From assembly GCF_021531655.1 (NCBI RefSeq), contig NZ_JADYUF010000032.1, positions 1 through 41,436 of the forward strand: DNA of 41,436 nucleotides, written 5' to 3'. This document shows positions 16,305-23,844 of this stretch, in pieces. Position 1 is the first letter of the stretch; each line of letters starts with the position of its first letter. The notes under the pieces were generated by a model. The model worked only from the letters and a program-made list of their open reading frames with translations. It ran no database searches and had not been told where the DNA came from. A program made the translations under genes and the position numbers. This DNA comes from Leyella stercorea. GTDB lineage: Bacteria > Bacteroidota > Bacteroidia > Bacteroidales > Bacteroidaceae.

Positions 16305-17060
16305 TTAATCTGTAAAATCATATTTATCCCAATCAAGAAAGTCTCCATCATCAGAATCTGTTTCGTAATCTATTTCAGAACTAATTTCGATGTTGAAGTC
16401 ACGCACCCATAGAAGGTCATAGACCGAGAACTCCATATGGCTCCAAAGGTTATGAAATGCATAGATGAGATGCATGTCATTCGTCAATTTTTCATCCAAA
16501 CCTTCGTTCCAGTTGCCTTCTTTGTCATCGAGAAACAATAACTGATTCTCAGAGTTGGGATACGAATCTATACCATTATTACAAATAGTAAAGCAATGTG
16601 TAACCCCATCATTATAAAGAGATATAAAGTCATCTAGTGTACCATTAAGTATCGCCCACATTTTCTTTGCCCTTGTCGTTTGGATGGGGTGAAGTGTGGA
16701 ATAGGTATATCCCAGGAAGCATTTTCCCGTGACTCCCATATATGATGGATATTCCAAATCTTCCATTCTATGATACAATTCTTCGGTTCTTGACCGCATG
16801 ATTATCAGTTGTTGCTTCATTGCTTCGTTGAATTCACTCAATAGCTGTTTACTGTAGTCATCCATAACGAATTTACTATCAAGAAGTTTTTTCCTGATCA
16901 TCAGAAGCCTCGTGATCGCGAATTTATTCCTCTCGTTTGCTTCCCATCGTCTATTGATTTCGTAATAGAGATTAAGGATCTCTATCTCTATAGCTTTTAT
17001 CTCAGGAGATTCAAAGATCTCGCTGACTTTAGATTCAAACACCACTTTATTATGTTCCAT
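16305..17060 (-). CDS. hypothetical protein, 251 aa, first gene of unit 3
   Basis: The N-terminal half (about 1-100) is a long helical region suggestive of coiled coil (EILNLYYEINRRWEANERNK, MKQQLIIMRSRTEELYHRME). The C-terminal half ends in an acidic tail (DYETDSDDGDFLDWDKYD). No signal peptide, membrane span or catalytic motif is visible. It begins 24 nt after an operator-promoter of the regulon and is followed closely by two more unknown genes. Function unknown. Confidence 0.58.
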   Translation of the reverse strand: MEHNKVVFESKVSEIFESPEIKAIEIEILNLYYEINRRWEANERNKFAITRLLMIRKKLLDSKFVMDDYSKQLLSEFNEAMKQQLIIMRSRTEELYHRMEDLEYPSYMGVTGKCFLGYTYSTLHPIQTTRAKKMWAILNGTLDDFISLYNDGVTHCFTICNNGIDSYPNSENQLLFLDDKEGNWNEGLDEKLTNDMHLIYAFHNLWSHMEFSVYDLLWVRDFNIEISSEIDYETDSDDGDFLDWDKYDFTD

Positions 17061-17083
17061 ACCTCATTCGTATTATTCTGCTG

Positions 17084-17123
17084 CAAAAATAAAAAGGAGC
17101 TATGCCTTGGTGGGCACAGCTCC
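17084..17123 (-). promoter_or_regulatory. WYL-regulon operator-promoter, site 3
   Basis: On the minus strand an 11-bp-armed palindrome (GGAGCTGTGCC / GGCATAGCTCC, 6-nt spacer) is followed after exactly 9 nt from GGCATA by the -7 box TATTTTTG (17091-17084). The T-rich sequence after the stem also makes it look like a terminator for the DNPH1-like gene. The identical phasing at three other sites favours an operator, though it may do both. Confidence 0.76.
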
Positions 17124-17149
17124 CAATTATCTTCTATAAATATAGAAAT

Positions 17150-17572
17150 CTACAGGTTTCTCTTCAATATCTTATCAAGTTCTGGGTAAATTTCCTCTTC
17201 CGCTTCATACGGGATGATCGTAAAATATCTATTCCCATTTATCATTGCTGATAAGGAAGATGAATGCTTGTTATAAAAAACAAACACAGGAATATTATGA
17301 GCTTCTGCATATGCCAATTCGTAACCAACACCAAGAGAAGCATTAGAGCATTCTGCTATGACCATATCACATGACTGTAGCCAGTTAACATCACGTTCAT
17401 AGATATGTGAGTCGATTATCCGAGTCTGCTGCTTCATGCTAATTGCAGTTTTGCCGATATGTTCGGTCAGCACTTTATCTTTCCGGCTGATATAATCAAT
17501 CATCCTTTGATACAGTTCTGCATCAGCTCTGCCACCACGAATGGAGCCTGCGAAATAAACTTTGTTGTTCAT
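17150..17572 (-). CDS. DNPH1-like nucleoside 2-deoxyribosyltransferase-family protein
   Basis: The start KVYFAGSIRGGRADAELYQR closely matches 2'-deoxynucleoside 5'-phosphate N-hydrolase 1 (DNPH1/Rcl) and related deoxyribosyltransferases. The substrate-site region SCDMVIAECSNASLGVGYEL (about residues 67-86) has the expected Glu residues. At 140 residues it is the normal length. Known DNPH1 enzymes hydrolyse deoxynucleoside monophosphates, including 5-hydroxymethyl-dUMP, to base and deoxyribose phosphate. It forms its own unit behind operator site 2. Substrate is inferred; the wider superfamily also includes base-exchange enzymes. Confidence 0.82.
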   Translation of the reverse strand: MNNKVYFAGSIRGGRADAELYQRMIDYISRKDKVLTEHIGKTAISMKQQTRIIDSHIYERDVNWLQSCDMVIAECSNASLGVGYELAYAEAHNIPVFVFYNKHSSSLSAMINGNRYFTIIPYEAEEEIYPELDKILKRNL

Positions 17573-17597
17573 ACTGCTTTACTTTTGTAATTTGGTG

Positions 17598-17638
17598 CAA
17601 AAGTAAAATGGAGCTATGCCAACTGTGGGCATAACTCC
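17598..17638 (-). promoter_or_regulatory. WYL-regulon operator-promoter, site 2
   Basis: On the minus strand the palindrome GGAGTTATGCC-N7-GGCATAGCTCC (10 of 11 pairs) is followed by 9 nt from GGCATA and then the -7 box TACTTTTG (17605-17598). The DNPH1-like start codon is 26 nt downstream. A canonical -33 TTTG is absent, because the right half-site occupies the spacer. Confidence 0.78.
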
Positions 17639-17663
17639 ATAAAAGTTTTATTTCTCCATCAAT

Positions 17664-18278
17664 TTACCATGACCTAAGCCAGAATTCATTAAAAATATCG
17701 CTCTCTGTGTCTTCTGTTGCTTCAGGTAGCAAATCATAGAATGAAAAGATATTGAAGCCAAACGATTCCGCAATTTTGTATGATTCGAATTTGGGATCAT
17801 CGCGATCAATACATGTGATTAATGCATAATGTTTCTGCCAGATATCATTATCATGTTCTTGATCTGCATAATGGCGATCAAATTTCTTTTTATATACTTC
17901 TAATTGGTTACGTGGTACTCCGTCATCATCATAGGAATTATGAAGCATCGTATAATATTTGTTTTCTATCAAAATAGCATGATGCTCTGTTTCTCCATTG
18001 CGCTGAAGAGCTACTTCTACCCAAAGATCAATATTCCAGTATTCTTTCCATACCTTTACTTCTGATACTATTACGTCATCTGACATTGGTATTTCTAAAA
18101 GCAAGCCTAACATATACCTACAATAATGTCTCAGCAGAGGTTTGTTGTCGATATCACATTCCTTGGCAGCTCTTCTCAGCGTCCATGATAATACATAATC
18201 CATAACTATCTCAGCTTTGCCGTCTGTTTCGCTTGAATCACGCATCAATCTTGGTAGCGATTTATCTTTAGTGTCCAT
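17664..18278 (-). CDS. PD-(D/E)XK nuclease-family protein (second of two)
   Basis: The 204 residues contain a PDDEXK_4-type core: Asp84 in NIDLWVEV, then Glu105-Asn-Lys107 in HHAILIENKYYT, followed by a QLEVYKKKF helix of the QxxxY type. A shorter N-terminal helical region precedes it (RRAAKECDIDNKPLLRHYCR). It probably cuts DNA or RNA, but the substrate is unknown. It is the last gene of the unit led by the WYL regulator, 50 nt after the UDG-like gene, and is shorter than its sister nuclease at 19509. Confidence 0.8.
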   Translation of the reverse strand: MDTKDKSLPRLMRDSSETDGKAEIVMDYVLSWTLRRAAKECDIDNKPLLRHYCRYMLGLLLEIPMSDDVIVSEVKVWKEYWNIDLWVEVALQRNGETEHHAILIENKYYTMLHNSYDDDGVPRNQLEVYKKKFDRHYADQEHDNDIWQKHYALITCIDRDDPKFESYKIAESFGFNIFSFYDLLPEATEDTESDIFNEFWLRSW

Positions 18279-18328
18279 ATTTCAACTTTATTTATTATAC
18301 AACCAATATTCAAATTCAAGTATTACTA

Positions 18329-19489
18329 TTACATTGAGGAAAGATGTGAGACTATATCACTTAGAAGTGACTTTGTCTCTCTAATAAATAAATCTGTATC
18401 TTTAAGTCTATTTGTCATTTTCAAATATCCAATCCAACCTACCTTATCTTTACTCGTAATATAAGGACTGAATTTATCTATGGATTGTAGTGATGCCACC
18501 AATGAATCAAAATTATCACCTTTACACTGGTTTTTCTCCAAATAAGTAATTCCTATACTTTTTTCGTCTGCTTGGTTTATCAACGCAAGTTTTAAGATGT
18601 TTCTTCCTTCAGAATCCTTAATAAAGAATCTCACCCAGTCATTTTGGTATTCAGCTTTCTCAAGATGTAATTGATACTCGCAGAAATTATTTAGGCAAGC
18701 GTAAATATACTGCCATCTTAATAGACTTTCGAGTTTGATATTGTCACGATCATATCTTTTCTTTTTAAAATCATTGACCGCAGTTTTCATTTTCTTTTCA
18801 AAATTGCTTATATCGATGTTTTCTCGATCAATAGAGAATGCTAACCCTAGAGCTTTTCCTACTAATTCCATCTCCTCTGAAGACCAGAAACTGCTAGTGT
18901 GATTGATACCATAAACAGGGATATCTCCGATAACTCCATAATCTAACTTTACCAAATCTGATAATAGTGGCTTCGTATTTTCGACAATGAGATCAGTACA
19001 GTTCTTACCCCCTAAACAGATGATGTGCTTTGGATGAATTTTTTCAATCAGTTTCTTAGTATATTGGACAGATTCCAACTGTGCTGATTTGATTTCTTTT
19101 CCGACTAAGTCATTCTCATCATGGGTTGAGAAAAATGTAGCGTTGGTAAAAACAAATTGGCTCTCATTATCCAGCATAGAGCCTAGACCCGCAAAATCAA
19201 GAATAGAGCGTAAATTCGTTAGAATACGCCATTTCTGGATTGTTTCATGCTTACCTTTATAAGTATTGCCTAAAAGTAAATCTTCACTTTTCTCGAATCT
19301 ATCTTTAAGAAACGTACCACCATGACCAGGATTAATACCTATTACCATCAATTCTACAGGCTTGTCATCTGTGATGTCGGTCAATTTAGACTGAGTGTAA
19401 AAATCCATATTCAGCTTAGAAGCAAGTGGCAAGTAGAAATTATAGGTTTCCTCTGCCCATTCTTTCAATTCTTCTTGAATCTTGTACAT
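18329..19489 (-). CDS. uracil-DNA-glycosylase-superfamily-like protein with extra C-terminal domain
   Basis: Residues about 45-215 resemble the UDG fold. GINPGHGG (51-58) corresponds to the 'GxNPG' uracil-pocket motif of the MUG/SMUG-like groups, FTNATFF (114-120) to the middle Asn strand, and YGINHTSSFW (193-202) to the 'HPS' leucine-loop motif. An IICLGGKNCTDLI strand-helix (156-168) is also family-like. Residues 220-386 are an unassigned region rich in aromatic and charged residues. It lies between two PD-(D/E)XK genes, 19 nt after the first. Enzymatic activity is inferred from motifs only; a nucleotide-sensing role is equally possible. Confidence 0.68.
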   Translation of the reverse strand: MYKIQEELKEWAEETYNFYLPLASKLNMDFYTQSKLTDITDDKPVELMVIGINPGHGGTFLKDRFEKSEDLLLGNTYKGKHETIQKWRILTNLRSILDFAGLGSMLDNESQFVFTNATFFSTHDENDLVGKEIKSAQLESVQYTKKLIEKIHPKHIICLGGKNCTDLIVENTKPLLSDLVKLDYGVIGDIPVYGINHTSSFWSSEEMELVGKALGLAFSIDRENIDISNFEKKMKTAVNDFKKKRYDRDNIKLESLLRWQYIYACLNNFCEYQLHLEKAEYQNDWVRFFIKDSEGRNILKLALINQADEKSIGITYLEKNQCKGDNFDSLVASLQSIDKFSPYITSKDKVGWIGYLKMTNRLKDTDLFIRETKSLLSDIVSHLSSM

Positions 19490-19508
19490 AATAATCGTTT
19501 TTTTTATA

Positions 19509-20786
19509 TTATTTTTCTAATAATTTTAAATCCTGTGCTGCCTGAATGAATGAGAGGAAACGTTCGTCGCCATGGAGGGTGTGGCCTGTTGTCCACTCAA
19601 TTATATCAGCATGTGGAACACCTGCTTTATCAAGGATTTTAGCTACGATTTTTCGCTGCTCTTCTGTCTTGGCTGAACATCCCCAATAAGGTTTTATTTC
19701 GCTATCGTCATGGATATCATACCAACAGCCCAATTCTACTCCTTGAATGAATAATCTAAAGCCGATATTGCTTACTTCAATATTATAAGACTTATGAAGA
19801 TCAGCATATTCTAGAATGCGATGTCTCCAATCCTGCATCAACTCAAAGGAAAGCTGCTTCTGTAATTCGCGCATCCCAGACTTCAATTCATCCAATTCGT
19901 TTATTTTTGCTAAAATTGTTTTCCACTGCTCGCTTTTATTCTGAATTTCAATGTCCTGCTCATTCTTTAGCAGTTTATCGCGCAAAAAATCTACTATTTC
20001 CATTGCTAGTTTTTGATTAAATCTATTATCAAATATACCATTCAAGAAGTCATAAAATTGCATGATTGCAGATTTCAAAGGCAATTCCTTTTTTGGAATA
20101 AGCGATAGACAATCTTGCTTCAACCATTCCAACAATTCCTTATCTACTACAGTAGTACGTGAAGAGAACTTCTGCATTAAATCTTTCTCACAAGTTGTAC
20201 ACTGAGGACACGATTGCCCGCAATCACATAAACATCTACAAGCGTCATTGGTTTTGCAAGCCCGATCCTGATTGTTGCTATTCCAATCTTCTGGCAAGCG
20301 GAAAACCGACATTGGTAGATGCTGAAAAAATTTGTTATCGTGGTATTTAGGCAAAATGACTATGAAAATCTGGTTGTCACGAAAACGATTATTCTTGCGA
20401 AGCGTTGCAATATAGCGTGCCAATTGATTGCGCTGGAACACAGCACCCTTTAATTTATTTTCAATAACAATCGCATATTTACCTGGTTCATGAATGCAAA
20501 CATCAATATGTTCCTTTTCAGTTGTAACGACCGGAGCTTTTACCCAGTTCATGTCGAAACCACAGGGCTGTAGAAATCTACGAATAAATGATGTGCACAA
20601 CGGGTTTCTCTGTTCTGGAGCATATTTAAATATGTGAGCTAAAATTAAGCTTGTGAAAGGTTCATTCACCCCTGCTAAGTCCAAAAGGTTAAATGCATAA
20701 GGTGTTTTATTTTCTGACTCTGAAATACGCTTATACAACTGTTCCGAGAGAACAAGTAGATGATTCATTTTTACAGTCTGTTCCAT
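19509..20786 (-). CDS. PD-(D/E)XK nuclease with a cysteine-rich insert
   Basis: The PDDEXK_4-like core is clear: VNEPFTSLILAHIFKY (Glu42), HIDVCIHEPG (Asp95), VIENKL (Glu109-Asn-Lys111) and QLARY (Gln121-Tyr125). After it, residues 177-199 hold eight cysteines (CxxxxxCxCxCxCxxxCxxCxxC), which may bind zinc. A helical C-terminal half (200-425) includes a predicted coiled coil (EQWKTILAKINELDELKSG) and a conserved-looking end with DIIEWTTGHTLHGDERFL. The 425-residue length is typical for multi-domain members. It lies in the WYL-led operon, 26 nt after the small gene. Substrate unknown. Confidence 0.82.
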   Translation of the reverse strand: MEQTVKMNHLLVLSEQLYKRISESENKTPYAFNLLDLAGVNEPFTSLILAHIFKYAPEQRNPLCTSFIRRFLQPCGFDMNWVKAPVVTTEKEHIDVCIHEPGKYAIVIENKLKGAVFQRNQLARYIATLRKNNRFRDNQIFIVILPKYHDNKFFQHLPMSVFRLPEDWNSNNQDRACKTNDACRCLCDCGQSCPQCTTCEKDLMQKFSSRTTVVDKELLEWLKQDCLSLIPKKELPLKSAIMQFYDFLNGIFDNRFNQKLAMEIVDFLRDKLLKNEQDIEIQNKSEQWKTILAKINELDELKSGMRELQKQLSFELMQDWRHRILEYADLHKSYNIEVSNIGFRLFIQGVELGCWYDIHDDSEIKPYWGCSAKTEEQRKIVAKILDKAGVPHADIIEWTTGHTLHGDERFLSFIQAAQDLKLLEK

Positions 20787-20812
20787 AAGTCTTTAGATAT
20801 GTAAAGCCATCA

Positions 20813-21040
20813 TTATGCCGAATAGATTGTTTCATCCTTGAAAATATATCTTCCAGGAAGTAGATCTTCAAAAGCCATGTTGTCAGATGTTGTATAGACA
20901 TCATCCAAGTGGCCAATATAGCCTTCGGGAACTTCGAATACAACCCCGTTATCCTCAAAGGAATGAAGTTGAAGCACGGAATTCTTTGTCTTTACATCAG
21001 AAGGTAAATTCTGATACTCAAATTGAACTTCAATAATCAC
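20813..21040 (-). CDS. small acidic hypothetical protein
   Basis: A 75-residue acidic protein (FEYQNLPSDVKTKN, then PEGYIGHLDDVYTTSD, LLPGRYIFKDE) with a beta-rich pattern and no known family. It lies 24 nt after the WYL gene and 26 nt before the Cys-rich nuclease gene, in the same direction. Its position suggests an inhibitor, adaptor or immunity role for the nuclease, but nothing in the sequence proves this. Confidence 0.55.
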   Translation of the reverse strand: MIIEVQFEYQNLPSDVKTKNSVLQLHSFEDNGVVFEVPEGYIGHLDDVYTTSDNMAFEDLLPGRYIFKDETIYSA

Positions 21041-21064
21041 AATGCTGTATCTTTAATTATTTTT

Positions 21065-21976
21065 TCATTTATTCTTCTCCCAGATACCTTTGCCAATACG
21101 AGCTATTTCATCGCGGAGCCACTGGGGATCGAGCACTTCAAGGGAATCGCCTTGACATAGAAGCTCTTGTTGGAAATCGATAGAAGGTCGTACTTGGAGT
21201 TCAAAAATGCTGTAGGAATTGGTATGTTCCAACTCTTTTTGAGCACCTGATGGAAGTAAAGGAAGATCGCGAAGATAATGTGCCTGACGTGCATCCACTT
21301 TCAATAGTACACGCTGAACGGGGTAGTTTTCATCTGTGATAATACCAAAACATCCGTTAAAATATTCTTCTGGTGAAAAATCGACAGGATATTCAAAGGT
21401 GTGAGAGGATAAACGGAAATTCTTGATGCGATCAAGGCAGAATATGGTAATGAAGCCTGTTGACCATGCCTTACCAACCATATACCAACGTTGTCTGAAC
21501 AACTTTACACAGAGTGGCATTACATAGTGCTGACGTGAATCTCCTCGCCAATAGTTATAATAGGTTATATGAATCAAACAATCTTTCTTCATGGCATCTA
21601 TTATCGAATCCAAGTACTTCATACCAGAAGGAATATCCTCGAGAATAATCCTATTCTTGATGGACTTACTTCCAATAAGAGAATTGGTCACAGAGTAGGT
21701 GCTAAGTAGCCAGTTCTCAATACTGTCGTTATGTAAATCACTGGTATTGCTGATATAATATCTATATAGCCCACCTTTTTCACACTCAATCAATAGACCG
21801 AATGTATCGAAAATGTTGTCGCGCCATTTATGAAATGTGCGTTTAAGCATTTCCTCACCACCACTTAGATCTACGTTGTCCATCCATTTGCGGTTAAGAT
21901 CCTCAAAAGTAATCTTACCTGCTCTGTTGATGGTCTCAACGATCCAAACAAGTTTGTTTGTCTGATTCAATGCCAT
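21065..21976 (-). CDS. WYL-domain transcriptional regulator
   Basis: An N-terminal helix-turn-helix (about 1-75, with TNKLVWIVETINRAGKITFEDL) is followed by a WYL domain (about 125-205; RWYMVG at 163-168) and a C-terminal WCX-like part (215-300). WYL proteins bind ligands such as nucleic acids and regulate many phage-defence and DNA-damage genes (for example BrxR and CapW types). It is the first gene of the accessory block, directly behind operator site 1, so it probably controls itself and the three other units. Whether it represses or activates is not visible; the missing -33 boxes would allow activation. Confidence 0.9.
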   Translation of the reverse strand: MALNQTNKLVWIVETINRAGKITFEDLNRKWMDNVDLSGGEEMLKRTFHKWRDNIFDTFGLLIECEKGGLYRYYISNTSDLHNDSIENWLLSTYSVTNSLIGSKSIKNRIILEDIPSGMKYLDSIIDAMKKDCLIHITYYNYWRGDSRQHYVMPLCVKLFRQRWYMVGKAWSTGFITIFCLDRIKNFRLSSHTFEYPVDFSPEEYFNGCFGIITDENYPVQRVLLKVDARQAHYLRDLPLLPSGAQKELEHTNSYSIFELQVRPSIDFQQELLCQGDSLEVLDPQWLRDEIARIGKGIWEKNK

Positions 21977-22004
21977 ATTCGTAAGTTTTAAACTTTATTT
22001 GTGG

Positions 22005-22045
22005 CAAAGTTATACAAAAGGTATGTCATTCACGGGCATAACCTT
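22005..22045 (-). promoter_or_regulatory. WYL-regulon operator-promoter, site 1 (regulator gene)
   Basis: On the minus strand the palindrome AAGGTTATGCC-N7-GACATACCTT is followed by 9 nt (counted from GACATA) and the -7 box TAACTTTG (22012-22005). The WYL start codon is 28 nt further. This site is in front of the regulator itself, as expected for autoregulation. The rest of the 22046-22226 gap is AT-rich, with a TATCTTTA-like -7 box near 22196 for the IS fragment. Confidence 0.78.
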
Positions 22046-22226
22046 GATTTTTTTTTTGTTTTCTAGTGGATATCATTATAAAACTAGTTTTTTGTGGCAA
22101 TTTTATAGAAATAATTAGTGTTTACTGAATAATTTATAACTCTCTGATATTTAAGTTTATATAACTTTATTTCTTCGTTTGTTTAACTAGAAAATCGTAT
22201 CTTTATATCGTTAATTCCATAGCAAG

Positions 22227-22451
22227 ATGAAGTTTTACGCTCCAAAATACAAGCAACTTGACCTCGGTTTGCTCCGCTCATCCCTTGATGAGCTGGACAA
22301 GAAAAACCGATGGGTGGCTCTCGGTGACCTTCTTCCATGGACGGAACTTGAGAGGGAATACAACTCAAGGTTGGACAATCAGAAGCAAGGTGCTGGTAAC
22401 AAGCCGGCACGCATGATTCTCGGCGCAATGATTATCAAGCACAAGCTACTA
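22227..22451 (+). pseudogene. IS5-like transposase, N-terminal fragment
   Basis: The first about 74 residues (MKFYAPKYKQLDLGLLRSSL, YNSRLDNQKQGAGNKPARMI, LGAMIIKHKL) match the start of large IS5/IS1182-type Bacteroidetes transposases as I remember them. The frame then runs into the IS4-family element, which supplies a few chance codons and a stop. The catalytic part is absent. The left terminal repeat of the IS could not be located. It is one of three damaged elements at the right edge of the accessory block. Confidence 0.7.
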
Positions 22452-23775
22452 GTGATGCGATATTAATCGCTTAACTATAGTTATATATTTGATATTTAAT
22501 CATTTACAAGCGTTCTTTGTTTTTTTGATTTGAAATTGATTGAGTAATTTTGCATCCAAAACTGCAAGATTATGAACATCGGCAAGTATATCTTTGCTCA
22601 AGTCATCGACTTCATACCTCGCTACCAATTTGACAAGTTGGTGAAGAAGTATAAAGGTGACTGGCATGCAAAAGATTTATCCTGCTATAACCAGTTGCTC
22701 CATCTGCTATTTGGTCAGATTACTGGTTGTGTATCCATCCGTGATATTTGTCTGTGCCTAGAGGCTCATGGAAGTAGCATATACCACTTGGGAATTCGCA
22801 AGTCCGTTAATCAATCCAATTTATGTCGTGCTAATGAGAAAAGAGACTATCGCATCTACGAAGGACTTGGCATGTATCTAATCGGTATCGTCCGACCAAT
22901 GTATTCAAACACAAAGGTTGCTGAGATAACGATAGACAATGTCCTCTATGCGCTTGACTCCACAACTATCTCAACAAGCATTGTCCTGGCTGCATGGGCA
23001 TTGGGCAAGTATAGCAAAGGCGCAGTCAAAATGCACACACTGCTGGATCTTCGTGGAAGCATTCCGGCAAATATCCATATTACAGATGGAAAATGGCATG
23101 ACAGCAATGAACTGGATGATATTGTGCCTGAGCCATTTGCGTTCTATATGATGGACAAAGCATACGTTGATTTCCTCGCTTTGTTTCGCTTTCACAAAGC
23201 CGGTGCATATTGGATAAGTCGTCCCAAAGACAATATGAGATACGAGGTCGTTAACCATAGTCTAGACTTTGATCCAAGTACAGGAATCTGTGGCGATTTT
23301 ATCATAAAACTGACTACCCATAAGTCGAAGAAACTCTATCCAGAACCTATCAGGATGGTTACTTATCATGACTCGGTAACAGGTAATGATGTGGAATTTA
23401 TTACCAACAACTTTGAGATCAGTGCCCTTGAGGTCGCCAATCTATACCGTCATAGATGGGATGTTGAGGTTTTCTTCAAGTGGATAAAGCAGAATATCGT
23501 AGTGAAGAACTTGTGGGGATATTCAGAGAATGCAGTACGTACTCATTTATGGGTTGCTATAATTGCATATCTGATAATCGCCAAAATCAAGGCTGACTAC
23601 AAAAGTCCGTATTCAATCACCGAGGTGGCTACGTTAATAAGAATCTCCGCACTCGAAAGGGTGGATTTGAGAGACCTCATAACTAAGCCAAAGAACTCAA
23701 TCATTCAAAAACAAGATGTCAAAGAACTCACTTTATTTGATGAATTTTAATAACCATGCGATTTTATCGCATCAG
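22452..23775 (+). mobile_element. complete IS4-family insertion sequence, 1.3 kb
   Basis: The ends GTGATGCGAT (left) and the inverted CTGATGCGAT (right) match at 9 of 10 positions. TACTA flanks both sides (22447-22451 and 23776-23780; the repeat can be read as TACTAGT), giving a 5-bp target duplication. Inner sub-repeats GATGCGAT-n-ATCGC occur at both ends. A single intact transposase gene lies inside. It inserted at, or almost exactly at, the junction between the IS5-like fragment and the ISL3-like remnant. Confidence 0.85.
22572..23750 (+). CDS. IS4-family transposase (DUF4372 type)
   Basis: The 392-residue transposase has an N-terminal DUF4372-like domain (YIFAQVIDFIPRYQFDKLVK) and a DDE catalytic core. 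Asp129 is in YALDSTTI, Asp195 in MMDKAYVDF and Glu299 in the IS4 signature YRHRWDVEVFFKWIKQ, which satisfies Y-2-R-3-E-6-K. All catalytic residues are present and no stop interrupts it, so this element may still move. A gap of about 105 nt upstream holds the left end and promoter. Confidence 0.92.
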   Translation: MNIGKYIFAQVIDFIPRYQFDKLVKKYKGDWHAKDLSCYNQLLHLLFGQITGCVSIRDICLCLEAHGSSIYHLGIRKSVNQSNLCRANEKRDYRIYEGLGMYLIGIVRPMYSNTKVAEITIDNVLYALDSTTISTSIVLAAWALGKYSKGAVKMHTLLDLRGSIPANIHITDGKWHDSNELDDIVPEPFAFYMMDKAYVDFLALFRFHKAGAYWISRPKDNMRYEVVNHSLDFDPSTGICGDFIIKLTTHKSKKLYPEPIRMVTYHDSVTGNDVEFITNNFEISALEVANLYRHRWDVEVFFKWIKQNIVVKNLWGYSENAVRTHLWVAIIAYLIIAKIKADYKSPYSITEVATLIRISALERVDLRDLITKPKNSIIQKQDVKELTLFDEF

Positions 23776-23780
23776 TACTA

Positions 23781-23844
23781 GTTTGGCAACATAGTTTTTG
23801 GGTTAGCATCTGCACAGCACTCCACAGGGTTTGTCGGGTGCGCC
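23781..23844 (-). mobile_element. right-end remnant of a second ISL3/ISAon1-like copy
   Basis: These 64 bp are essentially identical to the right end of the IS at 11361-12979 (GTTTGGCAACATAGTTTTTG through GGTTTGTCGGGTGCGCC) and lie in the same orientation. The rest of the copy is gone. Its outer edge abuts the inverted hsdS cassette, mirroring the other IS copy, which abuts the active hsdS. Confidence 0.85.

Noticed and set aside
17084..17123. Operator palindrome as a simple terminator
   Set aside because: The stem followed by TTTTTATTTTT looks like a terminator for the DNPH1-like gene. But the same palindrome with the same 9-nt distance to a -7 box occurs at three other unit starts, including one with no gene upstream that would need stopping. 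A double role remains possible.
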